Source: an uncultured SAR86 cluster bacterium
GTDB lineage: Bacteria; Pseudomonadota; Gammaproteobacteria; Magnimaribacterales; D2472
DNA length: 64,000 nucleotides
NCBI GenBank assembly: GCA_902509555.1
Contig: CABWYS010000001.1
Coordinates: forward strand, 1 to 64,000
Reading direction: 5' to 3'
Shown here: one piece after another, positions 40,220-49,866 of the stretch
Layout: each line of letters starts with the position of its first letter
Position numbering within the stretch: position 1 is the first letter of the stretch
Program-made: the position numbers and the translations under genes
Notes under the pieces: model-generated
What the model was told of the DNA's origin: nothing
Databases searched by the model: none
What the model saw: only the letters and a program-made list of their open reading frames with translations

Positions 40220-41178
40220 TTTTCTTCCTTAGAATCTTCGGCAACATCCTCTGATGCGCTTGGGTTTTCAGCAGATATTTCATCAGGTTCGCCCGTTGAT
40301 TCATCACTTTTCTCAACCGTTTCCTCTGTAGATTCCTCAATTGCTTCGTCTGCTTCAATTGGCAAATCTTCTTCTGGCTCACTTAACTCAGCCTCTTCAA
40401 CAAGATTTAATGCTTTTCCAGAGGTAACTGCGGCCTTTTTAACTTTCACAGCTGGAGCCTCATCATCAGTTTGTATATTTAGAGCTCCGCCCTGGGAAGA
40501 CGCCAGGCCTCTGGCACAGGCATCGCTAATCACTTTTGTGATTAATCGAATAGATCTAATTGCATCATCATTTCCAGGAATAATGTGATCTATTCCTTCT
40601 GGATTTGAATTAGTGTCAACAAGAGCAATGATTGGAATGCCCATTTTCTTGGCTTCAGTAACTGCTATTTTTTCATATGCAACGTCGACTACAAATAAAG
40701 CATCTGGCAGACCTTTCATATCTTTTATACCACCAACACTTGCATCTAACTTTTCATATTCTTTTGTGATATCTACAGCTTCTTTTTTTGAAAGTTTGTT
40801 GATTCTTCCTGATGACTGCAGTTCTTCAATATCTAAAAGACGTCTAATTGAGCCTCTTATCGTCTTCCAGTTGGTTAAGGTTCCACCAAGCCATCTTTTA
40901 TCAATATAAGGTAAGCCGATAGAAGAGGCTGACTCTTTGATGGTTTTAGATGCAGAGCGTTTAGTGCCAACAAATAAAATTCTGTTACCTTTAGAACAAA
41001 TCTCTTCAGCTTTTGATGCAGCTGCATTAAGACATTCTTGAGTCATCTCAAGATCAATGATGCTAATTTTTTTTCTAGTATCAAAAATAAAGGATTCCAT
41101 TTTAGGATTCCAAAACCTTTGCTGATGGCCAAAATGAACGCCTGCATTTAACAGGTCTTTTATAGAAACAATACTCAC
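40216..41178 (-). CDS. rpsB: 30S ribosomal protein S2 with long acidic C-terminal extension
   Basis: ORF; GTG start; LLNAGVHFGHQQRFWNPKM, DKRWLGGTLTNWKTI, GIPIIALVDTNSNP; tail of last 62 aa very Glu/Asp rich. Confidence 0.97.
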   Translation of the reverse strand: MSIVSIKDLLNAGVHFGHQQRFWNPKMESFIFDTRKKISIIDLEMTQECLNAAASKAEEICSKGNRILFVGTKRSASKTIKESASSIGLPYIDKRWLGGTLTNWKTIRGSIRRLLDIEELQSSGRINKLSKKEAVDITKEYEKLDASVGGIKDMKGLPDALFVVDVAYEKIAVTEAKKMGIPIIALVDTNSNPEGIDHIIPGNDDAIRSIRLITKVISDACARGLASSQGGALNIQTDDEAPAVKVKKAAVTSGKALNLVEEAELSEPEEDLPIEADEAIEESTEETVEKSDESTGEPDEISAENPSASEDVAEDSKEEK

Positions 41179-41186
41179 AATTTCCT

Positions 41187-41261
41187 CCGGGGTTATTACT
41201 CCGGTACCTCATAATGTTGACTCATTTTCATGAGCACCCCAACAATAATCCTCTTGGTACC
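41187..41261 (-). promoter_or_regulatory. Putative structured rpsB leader (candidate S2 autoregulatory element)
   Basis: Minus strand GGTACC...TGTTG GGGTG CTCAT-GAAA-ATGAG T CAACA...GGTACC nested stems with GNRA tetraloop, followed by CCGG/CCGG hairpin overlapping the SD. Confidence 0.6.
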
Positions 41262-41306
41262 TTCGGGATTTAAAGTTCGTGTATTCTATAGAAAAGTTAG
41301 TATAGA

Positions 41307-41978
41307 TTAAAGCTTTTTATTCAAGAAGTCGGCAAAACTATACTCTCCAATTTCTTGGGAATGAATCCACTTGGTAGCTTGCAAAGCACCTCTGGCAAAA
41401 ACATTTCTAGAGTTTGCGATATGTTGAAAAGTTGTAACTCCCTCTCCATTTTTAAAAATAATTCTATGAATTCCAAAGATATCGCCAATTCTTTGAGATT
41501 GAACGTCAATAGGGCTATCTATTTTGCTTCCAGGCAAATTTTTTAAAAAACTTTGAATTTCTATGGCTGTTCCAGAAGGAGAATCTTTTTTATTTGTATG
41601 ATGAATCTCAATGATTTTGCACTTTGAAGGAGTGCTAATAGTTAATAGATACTGCTCTATTGAGCTCTTCAAATTTGCAATTCCAAGTGACATATTTGAA
41701 GCAAGTAATATGGGTATAGATTTTTTTGCAGTACTGATTATCTCTAAATGCTCATCTGAAAGGCCTGTAGTTCCTGATATTAAAGGTATCGTATTCTCAA
41801 TACAATAATTGGCACAAGCGATGAAGCCATCTGGAGAAGAAAAATCTATTACAGCAGAGATATTATTTAAATCTTTTTCTTGAGAATGAAAATCCATGGC
41901 TTTCAAGTCAGACTGTTTGCATTGAGCTTGAATTGCCTGACCCATATTTCCATTGAAGCCGTTTATTAAAATGTGCAA
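41307..41978 (-). CDS. dapB: 4-hydroxy-tetrahydrodipicolinate reductase
   Basis: ORF; ILINGFNGNMGQAI, SGTTGLSDEHL, EIHHTNKKDSPSGTA; downstream of dnaJ. Confidence 0.92.
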   Translation of the reverse strand: MHILINGFNGNMGQAIQAQCKQSDLKAMDFHSQEKDLNNISAVIDFSSPDGFIACANYCIENTIPLISGTTGLSDEHLEIISTAKKSIPILLASNMSLGIANLKSSIEQYLLTISTPSKCKIIEIHHTNKKDSPSGTAIEIQSFLKNLPGSKIDSPIDVQSQRIGDIFGIHRIIFKNGEGVTTFQHIANSRNVFARGALQATKWIHSQEIGEYSFADFLNKKL

Positions 41979-41982
41979 TATT

Positions 41983-43092
41983 CTATTTATTATGAAATTG
42001 GTCTGAAGCTTTTTTAAAAGATTGTTTTATCGGATGATGTTCTTCGCCAGCTATTGATTCAGCAAATTCCTTAAAAATCTTGAGCTGAGCTTTTGAAAGG
42101 TTTACTGGTGTTTCAACAATCACCCTGCATAAAAGATCGCCTCTTCTCGAATCTCGAACTGAAGCCGCACCTTTGCCTTTGATTCTAAAAATCTTACCTG
42201 TTTGAGTATAGGAAGGTATTTTAAGGGCAATTTTTGATTCAAGACCTGGAACGTTAATCGTTCCTCCTAATACAGCGATTTCAAATGGGATAGGAGCTTC
42301 AAAATATAAATCCCTTCCATCTCTCTCAAAAATTTCATTATTCGTAACCTGAATAGCAACATAAAGATCACCGGTATGCCCCCCTCTTGCTGCACCCCCT
42401 TCTCCTGTGAGCCTAACTTTGTCTCCATTATCTACACCAGATGGAATACTTACAGATAGGGATTTTGTTTCTTGCTTAACCCCAGCCCCCCTGCATGAAC
42501 TACAATGATCCTGAATAATTCTTCCTTCACCTCTACATGCATTACAGGGTTGTTGAACTGAAAAAAAGCCTTGTTGTATTCTTACCTGACCAACGCCATT
42601 GCATTGGCTACAGGTAACAGGAGATGAGCCAGGTTTAGCCCCAGATCCAGAACAATCATCACATGATTTATCTACAGGTATTTTTATTGTTTTCTTAACA
42701 CCTAGAATTGCCTCTTTGAGAGATAGTTCTAGTGTGTATTGAAGATCTTGGCCTCGCGCTGCCCTACCTGAAGAGCTACGCCCTCCAAAGACATCTCCAA
42801 AGATATCTCCAAAGATATCTCCAAAATTAAAATCCTGGAATCCAGCTCCTTGACCTCCACCCATGCCTTGAACACCCGCGTGACCAAATTGATCATAAGC
42901 TGATTTTTTTTCTGAATCAGAGAGGATTTCATATGCCTCTGCAGCTTCTTTAAATTTCTCATTAGCTGTGGGATCATCCGGATTTCTATCTGGATGATAT
43001 TTCATTGCTAGTTTTTTAAAAGCTTTTTTTAATTCTGCATCTGATGCAGTTCGAGAGACCCCTAAGACCTCATAATAGTCTCTCTGTGACAT
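41983..43092 (-). CDS. dnaJ: Chaperone protein DnaJ
   Basis: [40 protein letters not shown], four CxxCxGxG zinc motifs. Confidence 0.97.
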   Translation of the reverse strand: MSQRDYYEVLGVSRTASDAELKKAFKKLAMKYHPDRNPDDPTANEKFKEAAEAYEILSDSEKKSAYDQFGHAGVQGMGGGQGAGFQDFNFGDIFGDIFGDVFGGRSSSGRAARGQDLQYTLELSLKEAILGVKKTIKIPVDKSCDDCSGSGAKPGSSPVTCSQCNGVGQVRIQQGFFSVQQPCNACRGEGRIIQDHCSSCRGAGVKQETKSLSVSIPSGVDNGDKVRLTGEGGAARGGHTGDLYVAIQVTNNEIFERDGRDLYFEAPIPFEIAVLGGTINVPGLESKIALKIPSYTQTGKIFRIKGKGAASVRDSRRGDLLCRVIVETPVNLSKAQLKIFKEFAESIAGEEHHPIKQSFKKASDQFHNK

Positions 43093-43095
43093 TAT

Positions 43096-45006
43096 TTATT
43101 TGTCTTCTTCTTTAACTTCTTCGAACTCAGCATCAACTGTATTTTCATCGCTAGATGTCTCTTCTGCTGCATCTGCGGAGCCCTCCTCAGCTTGAGGATA
43201 AAGTTTCTGAGTTAATGGAGTTAAAACCTCGTTAAGGTTTTTAGTAGCTTCTTCAATTGCTTCTAAACTATCTTGCTTGATGGCTTCTTCTAGCTTAGCG
43301 GTAGACGCTTCCACTGCCTCTTTTTCCTCATCAGTCAGATTATCTCCAGCTTCAGAAATAGACTTTCTAGTTGCATGAACAAGCATATCTGCATTATTTT
43401 TTGCTTGAACTAGACTTTCAAATTTTTTATCGTCCTCTGCATTAGCCTCAGCATCTTTTACCATTTTCTCAATGTCATCATCAGACAATCCGCTAGAAGC
43501 CTTGATAACAATCGACTGTTCTTTTCCAGTATTCTTATCTTTAGCTGCAACATTAAGAATACCATTAGCATCCAGGTCAAAAGACACTTCGATTTGAGGT
43601 GTACCTCTAGCTGCAGGGGGAATATCTGCTAAATTAAATTGTCCCAAAGATTTATTTTGAGCTGCTTGTTTTCTTTCGCCTTGAATTACATGAACCGTCA
43701 CTGCTGATTGATTGTCTTCGGCAGTTGAGAAGACCTGAGATTTCTGTGTGGGTATGGTTGTATTTTTTTCAATTAATGGTGTAGCAATCCCTCCTAATGT
43801 CTCAATCCCAAGTGTTAAAGGGGTTACATCAAGCAAGAGCACATCTTTGGTATCACCAGATAGGACTGACCCCTGAATTGCAGCACCTACTGCAACAGCT
43901 TCATCAGGATTAAGGTCTTTTCTTGGTTCTTTACCAAAAAAATCTTTTACTTTTTGCTGAACCATTGGCATACGAGTTTGCCCGCCAACAAGCAAAATAT
44001 CATTAATATCACTGATTGAAAGCTTGGCATCTTCTAAAGCAAGTTTCAGCGGAGCCATGCTTCTATCTACCAAATCTTCAACTAGAGATTCAAGCTTAGC
44101 TCGCGTAATCTTATGAACAAAATGTTTTGGACCTGAGCTATCAGCAGTAATATATGGCAAATTAATTTCTGTTTGATCGGAAGAAGAAAGTTCAATTTTT
44201 GCTTTTTCTGCAGCCTCTTTTAAACGCTGGAGAGCCATAGGATCACTTTTTAAGTCAAACCCGGATTCTTTTTTAAATTCATCTACAAAATAATCTATTA
44301 ATTTAAGGTCAAAGTCTTCTCCGCCCAAAAAGGTATCGCCATTTGTGGACAATACTTCAAACTGATGTTCGCCATCTACCTCAGAGATCTCAATGATTGA
44401 GATATCAAAAGTGCCGCCTCCAAGATCATACACAGCAACAACCGAGTCACCAGAATGTTTATCTAAGCCATATGCTAATGCTGCAGCAGTTGGCTCGTTT
44501 ATTATTCTTTTTACTTCAAGACCGGCTATCTTGCCAGCATCCTTTGTTGCTTGTCTTTGAGAATCATTAAAATAAGCTGGCACAGTGATGACCGCCTCTG
44601 AGACATCATGACCTAAATACTCTTCTGCAGTTTTCTTAAGTTTCTTTAAGACTTCAGCTGAGATCTGAGGGGGGGCCAATTTTTTATCATCTACTTTGAC
44701 CCAAGCATCTCCATTATCAGCCTTCATAATTTCATAAGGCACCATATCCATATCTTTTTTTACTATGTCGTCATCAAATCTTCTGCCAATTAGCCTTTTG
44801 ATCGCATATAAAGTCTTTTCTGGGTTTGTGACAGCCTGTCTTTTTGCAGGAGTGCCAACCAAAACCTCATTATCATCTGAATAACCGATTACTGATGGAG
44901 TTGTTCTGCCTCCCTCAGCATTCTCAATAACCTTTGGTTGTTGACCTTCTACGACAGCTAAACAACTATTTGTTGTTCCTAAATCAATTCCTATAATCTT
45001 TGACAT
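43096..45006 (-). CDS. dnaK: Chaperone protein DnaK
   Basis: [33 protein letters not shown], acidic C-terminus. Confidence 0.98.
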   Translation of the reverse strand: MSKIIGIDLGTTNSCLAVVEGQQPKVIENAEGGRTTPSVIGYSDDNEVLVGTPAKRQAVTNPEKTLYAIKRLIGRRFDDDIVKKDMDMVPYEIMKADNGDAWVKVDDKKLAPPQISAEVLKKLKKTAEEYLGHDVSEAVITVPAYFNDSQRQATKDAGKIAGLEVKRIINEPTAAALAYGLDKHSGDSVVAVYDLGGGTFDISIIEISEVDGEHQFEVLSTNGDTFLGGEDFDLKLIDYFVDEFKKESGFDLKSDPMALQRLKEAAEKAKIELSSSDQTEINLPYITADSSGPKHFVHKITRAKLESLVEDLVDRSMAPLKLALEDAKLSISDINDILLVGGQTRMPMVQQKVKDFFGKEPRKDLNPDEAVAVGAAIQGSVLSGDTKDVLLLDVTPLTLGIETLGGIATPLIEKNTTIPTQKSQVFSTAEDNQSAVTVHVIQGERKQAAQNKSLGQFNLADIPPAARGTPQIEVSFDLDANGILNVAAKDKNTGKEQSIVIKASSGLSDDDIEKMVKDAEANAEDDKKFESLVQAKNNADMLVHATRKSISEAGDNLTDEEKEAVEASTAKLEEAIKQDSLEAIEEATKNLNEVLTPLTQKLYPQAEEGSADAAEETSSDENTVDAEFEEVKEEDK

Positions 45007-45015
45007 AATCTTTTC

Positions 45016-45585
45016 CTAATTTTTAATTACGGAAACTCTAGCAGGTCTCACAACCCTATCATGAAGCTCCCAACCCCTTTGAAATATATTTTCAATTTCA
45101 TTATTTTCTTTCTTTGGATCCTGTGAGGTCATTACAGCCTCATGCTTTACTGGATCAAAGTGTTCATTAACTGGGTAGATGGGTCTAATACCAAATTTAT
45201 CAAGGGCTGATTCAAAAGATTTCAGAGTTAACTCTACCCCCTCTCTGTCTTCTTTTGTTGAATCTTTAGAGAAGTTATTGAGTGCATGCTCTAGATTATC
45301 AACAACAGGCAATAATTCATTAAGCAGTCTTTCTACACCGTATTTATGAGCTTTTTCAATGTCAGCAGTATTTCTTTTGAAGGCATTATCAAGTTCAGCT
45401 CTTGATCTAAGCAATGCCTCCTCAAGATCCTTAATTTTTTCCTCTGCATTCTGGTTTTCATCAGCCTCTTGATCTAAAGAATCTATATCTTCTTCAATCG
45501 ATTCATCCTCTTCAAAAGTGTCCTCTGTATCAATAGACTCATCTTTAAGATCTGTTTTATCTTTTACTTTTTGTTTTTTAGCCAT
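45016..45585 (-). CDS. grpE: Nucleotide exchange factor GrpE
   Basis: ORF; likely start MAKKQKVK (GGA SD-like before it); LLPVVDNLEHAL, FQRGWELHDRVVRPARVSV. Confidence 0.94.
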   Translation of the reverse strand: MAKKQKVKDKTDLKDESIDTEDTFEEDESIEEDIDSLDQEADENQNAEEKIKDLEEALLRSRAELDNAFKRNTADIEKAHKYGVERLLNELLPVVDNLEHALNNFSKDSTKEDREGVELTLKSFESALDKFGIRPIYPVNEHFDPVKHEAVMTSQDPKKENNEIENIFQRGWELHDRVVRPARVSVIKN

Positions 45586-45606
45586 CTTTGTATCCAATTA
45601 ATCAAT

Positions 45607-45635
45607 ATATTGGGATGACCCATGATGAGTTCAAG
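45607..45635 (-). promoter_or_regulatory. Sigma32-type (heat-shock) promoter for grpE-dnaK-dnaJ-dapB
   Basis: Minus strand CTTGAA (45635-45630) N14 TCCCAATAT (45615-45607), close to the CTTGAA/CCCCATNT consensus. Confidence 0.6.
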
Positions 45636-45649
45636 GGTTAAAAGAGAAT

Positions 45650-46057
45650 TTATTTAATGGGTTTTACGTATAAAACCATGCTGTGATCAACTATTTCATA
45701 GCCCATTTCATTAGCAATTGATTCTTGGCGTTTTTCGATCAGCTCATCATGAAACTCAATAACCTTACCAGTTTCTAAACATACCATGTGGTCATGATGA
45801 TCATCAGGAGTAATCTCATAGACTGCATGGCCTTCTTCAAAGTTATGCCGAATAACTATCCCGGCAGATTCAAACTGAGTTAACACTCTGTATACAGTCG
45901 CTAAGCCTACGTCTTCACCAGAAGTAATAAGCTGCTTATATATATCTTCAGCGCTTAGGTGACGATTCTCGCTAGATTCAAGTGCTTCTATAATTCGTAT
46001 TCTAGGAAGGGTTGCTTTTAAGCCAGCTTTTTTTAATTCAGTATTTTCTTTACTCAT
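45650..46057 (-). CDS. fur: Ferric uptake regulator
   Basis: ORF; LKKAGLKATLPRIRIIEALE, LATVYRVLTQFESAGIV, DDHHDHMVCLETGKVIEF; divergent from bamE. Confidence 0.95.
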   Translation of the reverse strand: MSKENTELKKAGLKATLPRIRIIEALESSENRHLSAEDIYKQLITSGEDVGLATVYRVLTQFESAGIVIRHNFEEGHAVYEITPDDHHDHMVCLETGKVIEFHDELIEKRQESIANEMGYEIVDHSMVLYVKPIK

Positions 46058-46085
46058 GAACTTTTCGATGTATCCTCTTTCAAAG

Positions 46086-46091
46086 TATAAT
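46086..46091 (+). promoter_or_regulatory. -10 element (TATAAT) of bamE
   Basis: TATAAT 12 nt before the ATG; weak -35 (tttcga). Confidence 0.4.
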
Positions 46092-46102
46092 CAAATCATC
46101 TC

Positions 46103-46444
46103 ATGAAGCAATTAACAAAAGCCTTTTTAATCATTATTTTGTCTCTTGGTGGAGTATCGAGCTGCTCATCTTTAGCCCCATTTAAAGTTGCAGTCCTGCA
46201 AGGCAATATTATTGAAGATGAGGACGTAGAGCAACTTGTAAAAGGTCTTTCAAAAGATCAGGTGCAATATCTACTTGGAACTCCTCTGCTTAACAGTCCC
46301 ATTCATCAAAATAGATGGGATTATTTTTATTCAGTTAAGGTTGGTGAAATGGTTGTTGGTGAAAAAAAATTGTCATTGAAATTTGATATAAATCAAAGAC
46401 TAGATACATGGGTACTTGAAGAAACCACCCTGGCAGATAACTAA
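46103..46444 (+). CDS. bamE: Outer membrane protein assembly factor BamE (lipoprotein)
   Basis: ORF; lipobox GVSSC, QGNIIEDEDVEQLVKGLSKDQVQYLLGTPLL, RWDYFYSV. Confidence 0.92.
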   Translation: MKQLTKAFLIIILSLGGVSSCSSLAPFKVAVLQGNIIEDEDVEQLVKGLSKDQVQYLLGTPLLNSPIHQNRWDYFYSVKVGEMVVGEKKLSLKFDINQRLDTWVLEETTLADN

Positions 46445-46737
46445 GAATCTTTTTCTAAATTCGCTTTATTTTTTCTTCTTTCTTTAGGGTCTTGAAAAAG
46501 TGATTTATAAATTTCTAATCTCTCCCCTTGAGACATCCTATGATTAATTGGCTTGGCCTTATATTTTCCATCTAATTCCTCCCCATTGATTCCAACTCTT
46601 AATAAATCGATTTCTTCTTGATGAATCTTTTTTACCTCTGACAATTCTAGAACTTCTTTTGCAGTAATGCTTTCTGAAACATCCAGCTCTAAAAAACTAG
46701 AATCAGCTCCATTTTGAATAGACACATATATCTTCAT
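46441..46737 (-). CDS. rnfH: RnfH/RatB family protein
   Basis: ORF; VGINGEELDGKYKAKPINHRMSQGERLEIYKSLFQDPKERRKNKA. Confidence 0.9.
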   Translation of the reverse strand: MKIYVSIQNGADSSFLELDVSESITAKEVLELSEVKKIHQEEIDLLRVGINGEELDGKYKAKPINHRMSQGERLEIYKSLFQDPKERRKNKANLEKDS

Positions 46738-47159
46738 TTTAACAATTGATTTGCAAAAGCATTTATAAATTTGTGGCCAATGTTATCTACCATAGATTGG
46801 GTAGCAATAATTTTCAGAGCAAATGGAAGGGTAAATTTAGTTTCAAAGTTTACCTTTGTCTGATTTTCATTGATTGCTTCTAAAGTCCACAGCGCATAAA
46901 AATCTAAAAAAGGGCCCTTGGATTGAGTGATGCTAATCTCTTGACCGTTAGTTTGATTGTCCGATTCAAATGTATAGGTTTTGTTAAGCAATGAAAAAAC
47001 TAATCTGCCCATGACGCAACCCTCTTCATCATCAGCAAGACGGGACGATTCTAGACAACCGGGTAAAAAGTCTTTATAGGACTCAAAGTTATTGATTAAT
47101 GCAAGTATTCTTTCCGGGGGTGCTTCAAATATTTCAGAACCCTCAAAGCTACTCGACAT
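46734..47159 (-). CDS. ratA: Ribosome association toxin RatA/coenzyme Q-binding family (START domain)
   Basis: ORF; ILALINNFESYKDFLPGC, next to rnfH. Confidence 0.88.
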   Translation of the reverse strand: MSSSFEGSEIFEAPPERILALINNFESYKDFLPGCLESSRLADDEEGCVMGRLVFSLLNKTYTFESDNQTNGQEISITQSKGPFLDFYALWTLEAINENQTKVNFETKFTLPFALKIIATQSMVDNIGHKFINAFANQLLK

Positions 47160-47161
47160 TT

Positions 47162-48520
47162 TTAACTTACTAGTTGGTAAATGAAAACCGCTGCAACCAG
47201 AACTGGAGAGATAAATTTAATAAAAAATCTCCAAATTTTAAATATAGTAAGGTGAATGCCTGAAAATTCATCAAGAGCAAGGTTAGGTTTAAGAAACCAC
47301 CCAGCAAAAATTGCAACCATCATTCCTCCAATGGGCATCAGAAACTGATTAGCCAAATAATCTATTGAATCTAAGAAATTGAGATCTCCAATAAACGATA
47401 TATCAGACCAATCATTGAAACTAAGTACGCTGCCTATACCAATTACCCATGCAAAAAGCCCTAGGGTTAAAGCAGCAGAAAACCGCGAGACAATCTTTTC
47501 TTCTTCAAAATATGCAACACTTGGTTCCAGGAGAGATATTGCACTACTTAATGCAGCAATCGATAACAGTGCAAAGAAAGCTGGCCCGATAATATTGCCT
47601 AAAGGCATATCAACAAAAGCAGATAACAGACTTACAAAAACAAGGCCTGGCCCAGCGCCTGGCTCTAGACCATATGCAAAAATAATTGGAAAAATTGCAA
47701 GGCCAGCCAATATAGCTATCAAAGTATCCAAGCCTGCAACAGTTAGTGAGGTTTTAAATATATTTTCTTCTTGAGGCATATAGGATCCGTAGCACATTAT
47801 CGAACCCATGCCTAAACTTAAACTAAAGAATGCTTGTCCCATAGCTCTTAAAAAGGTTGTAGCATCCACTTCTGAAAAATCTGGGGCAAATAAAAAGTTT
47901 AAACCTCTGGCAAAATCACCATTAATCATTGCGTTAATAACCATTACCATCATCAAAATAAATAACATTGGCATTAACAATCGGACCATTCTCTCTATCC
48001 CGCCAATAACGCCTGCTGAAATAATAATAATATTCAAAGCTATAAAAATTGAATGCCAAAACAATAATCGGGATGGAGATGCGGTAACTATATTAAATTG
48101 CTCCAGGGAAGAAATATCAGGTGTAGGAAAAGCAGCTATGATTATATAGTTCAAACAAATGCCAGCTATTACGCTGTAAAAAGAAAGGATTAGAATTCCT
48201 GAAATTAAGCCGCCCCAACCCACAGCCTGCCATTTGCCTGTTTGCCCTGAGTCTATTGCTGCGGTTTTCATAGCATTAACTGGACTTTTCCTAGCACGTC
48301 TTCCAATCATTATCTCAGCCATCATAATCGGCAGACCAACTGCGAGGATGCAGAGAAGGTATATTAATACAAAAGCGCCGCCGCCTTCAGTTCCAGCTTT
48401 ATATGGAAAACCCCAAATATTACCTAAGCCGACCGCTGATCCAGCTGCTGCAAGCACGAATGTCCACTTTCCTACCCAGGAGACTGTTTCATTGATTTTT
48501 GAAGAAGTATTTCCGTTCAT
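47162..48520 (-). CDS. Neurotransmitter:sodium symporter (SNF) family transporter
   Basis: ORF; WTFVLAAAGSAVGLGNIWGFPYKAGTEGGGAFVLIYL. Confidence 0.93.
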   Translation of the reverse strand: MNGNTSSKINETVSWVGKWTFVLAAAGSAVGLGNIWGFPYKAGTEGGGAFVLIYLLCILAVGLPIMMAEIMIGRRARKSPVNAMKTAAIDSGQTGKWQAVGWGGLISGILILSFYSVIAGICLNYIIIAAFPTPDISSLEQFNIVTASPSRLLFWHSIFIALNIIIISAGVIGGIERMVRLLMPMLFILMMVMVINAMINGDFARGLNFLFAPDFSEVDATTFLRAMGQAFFSLSLGMGSIMCYGSYMPQEENIFKTSLTVAGLDTLIAILAGLAIFPIIFAYGLEPGAGPGLVFVSLLSAFVDMPLGNIIGPAFFALLSIAALSSAISLLEPSVAYFEEEKIVSRFSAALTLGLFAWVIGIGSVLSFNDWSDISFIGDLNFLDSIDYLANQFLMPIGGMMVAIFAGWFLKPNLALDEFSGIHLTIFKIWRFFIKFISPVLVAAVFIYQLVS

Positions 48521-48525
48521 ATTAT

Positions 48526-48963
48526 TTAGGTATAAGGATTATATAAAAATGCCAAAGAGGTTATGCAACATATTGTAACTAAGTTTGTTATCAAAGTTCT
48601 CGCATTTGCATATTTTATATTGGCTTGAAAATAAGAGTTATTCTTTTTCTCAAAACTTAAAAAAAGCTGTAGCGACATAATTAACAAAATAAGGCTTGTT
48701 GAAAGATTCACAAAGGAAACTAATGCTACTGCATAACCTAAAAGAGAGAATCCAATTGCATACCAAAGGTTTTTTGATGTAACTTGCGGACCTTCCCAAC
48801 CCCAGATCATGCCACCCAAGAAAGCAATCACAATACCTCCATATATTGCTAGAAACTGAATTGAATGAATTGCTAGAGTTTGATGAAAAATCCATGGAAT
48901 TAAAGCCAAAAAAATAAATAAGCATAACCCCCAGTAAATTAAAGTCACTTTAGTCTTTTGCAT
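48526..48963 (-). CDS. DUF3429-like membrane protein
   Basis: ORF trimmed to MQKTKVTL; LAIYGGIVIAFLGGMIWGW pattern. Confidence 0.75.
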   Translation of the reverse strand: MQKTKVTLIYWGLCLFIFLALIPWIFHQTLAIHSIQFLAIYGGIVIAFLGGMIWGWEGPQVTSKNLWYAIGFSLLGYAVALVSFVNLSTSLILLIMSLQLFLSFEKKNNSYFQANIKYANARTLITNLVTICCITSLAFLYNPYT

Positions 48964-49019
48964 AAATACCCTCAAAATTTGCAAATAGTTTGAACAGATT
49001 CATAATTGTGGGAATCATT

Positions 49020-49484
49020 ATGAATGCTAAAAATAATAATATCATCGTCAAGAATAAAAATGCTGCGAGAAATTATCACCTGAGTGATAAATATCAAGCT
49101 GGCTTAGTTTTAGAAGGCTGGGAAGTTAAAGGCTTAAGAAATGGCAAGGTTGATGTTAAAGATTCATATGTAACTCTTAAAAATAATGAAGCCTGGGTTA
49201 TCGGTTTAAAAATTGATCCTCCCCCATCCCTAAAAAATGATCAGATAAACCCAACAAGATCTAGAAAATTACTCTTAAATAAAAGAGAGATAAATAATAT
49301 TTTAGAAGCTATAGGTCAACAAGGTCTTACCTGTGTCTTAACAACAATATATTGGAAAGAAAATAAAATTAAATGTGATATTGCAATAGGCAAAGGAAAG
49401 AAAACCTATGACCAAAGAGAAGATGTTAAACAAAGAGACTGGAATAGAGAAAAACAAAGAATTTTAAAAAATTCAAATCGCTAG
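49020..49484 (+). CDS. smpB: SsrA-binding protein SmpB
   Basis: ORF trimmed to MNAKNNNIIVKNKNAARNYHL; LVLEGWEVKGLRNGKVDVKDSYV, KKTYDQREDVKQRDWNREKQR. Confidence 0.95.
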   Translation: MNAKNNNIIVKNKNAARNYHLSDKYQAGLVLEGWEVKGLRNGKVDVKDSYVTLKNNEAWVIGLKIDPPPSLKNDQINPTRSRKLLLNKREINNILEAIGQQGLTCVLTTIYWKENKIKCDIAIGKGKKTYDQREDVKQRDWNREKQRILKNSNR

Positions 49485-49495
49485 TCATTTTCATA

Positions 49496-49501
49496 TATAA
49501 T
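49496..49501 (+). promoter_or_regulatory. -10 element of ssrA promoter (TATAAT), with TTCAAA (49472-49477) as candidate -35 inside smpB
   Basis: TTCAAA-N18-TATAAT just upstream of tmRNA 5' end. Confidence 0.5.
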
Positions 49502-49513
49502 CATCCACCCCAT

Positions 49514-49863
49514 GGGGGCGAATTGGGTTCGACGTTTTTATTGGATTCCAAAGCGCATGCCAAGATTGTGGTAACTCTTGTAAAACATACTACAAAAAAA
49601 TTAGTTGCAGAAAACGACAACTACGCTTTAGCCGCTTAATTGGCTAACCAATGCAAGAATTGTCTATGGTTTGAAGCATTGGCAAAATACATAGTCTAGT
49701 TTTGCTGTGGAGTCTTAACACAGTAACGCGAAACATAATTTAGACTAGCCTTTAATACCCTGCTCTTCGGGTCATTGAGGTGAAACAAAAAGAATGAGCT
49801 AAGCATGTAGAAGTCAGGTTGAAGAACTAACGGACGCGGGTTCAATTCCCGCCGCCTCCACCA
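49514..49863 (+). ncRNA. ssrA: tmRNA; tag reading frame GCA GAA AAC GAC AAC TAC GCT TTA GCC GCT TAA (AENDNYALAA) at 49607-49639
   Basis: 5' GGGGGCG pairs with 3' CGCCTCC including a G3-U wobble; GGTTCAATTCC T-loop; encoded CCA; ...ALAA* tag; adjacent to smpB. Confidence 0.96.
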
Positions 49864-49866
49864 TCT

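Noticed and set aside
40199-40588. 129-aa Ser/Ala-rich plus-strand ORF
   Set aside because: Antisense of the repetitive acidic rpsB tail; low complexity created by complementing Glu/Asp codons.
42781-42832. 12-bp tandem repeat (aagatatctcca)
   Set aside because: Encodes the ordinary repetitive [15 protein letters not shown] segment of the DnaJ G/F region; not a mobile or regulatory repeat.
47379-48578. Three plus-strand ORFs (47379-47774, 47808-48149, 48234-48578)
   Set aside because: Antisense to the SNF transporter; Lys/Ile-rich shadows of TM codons.
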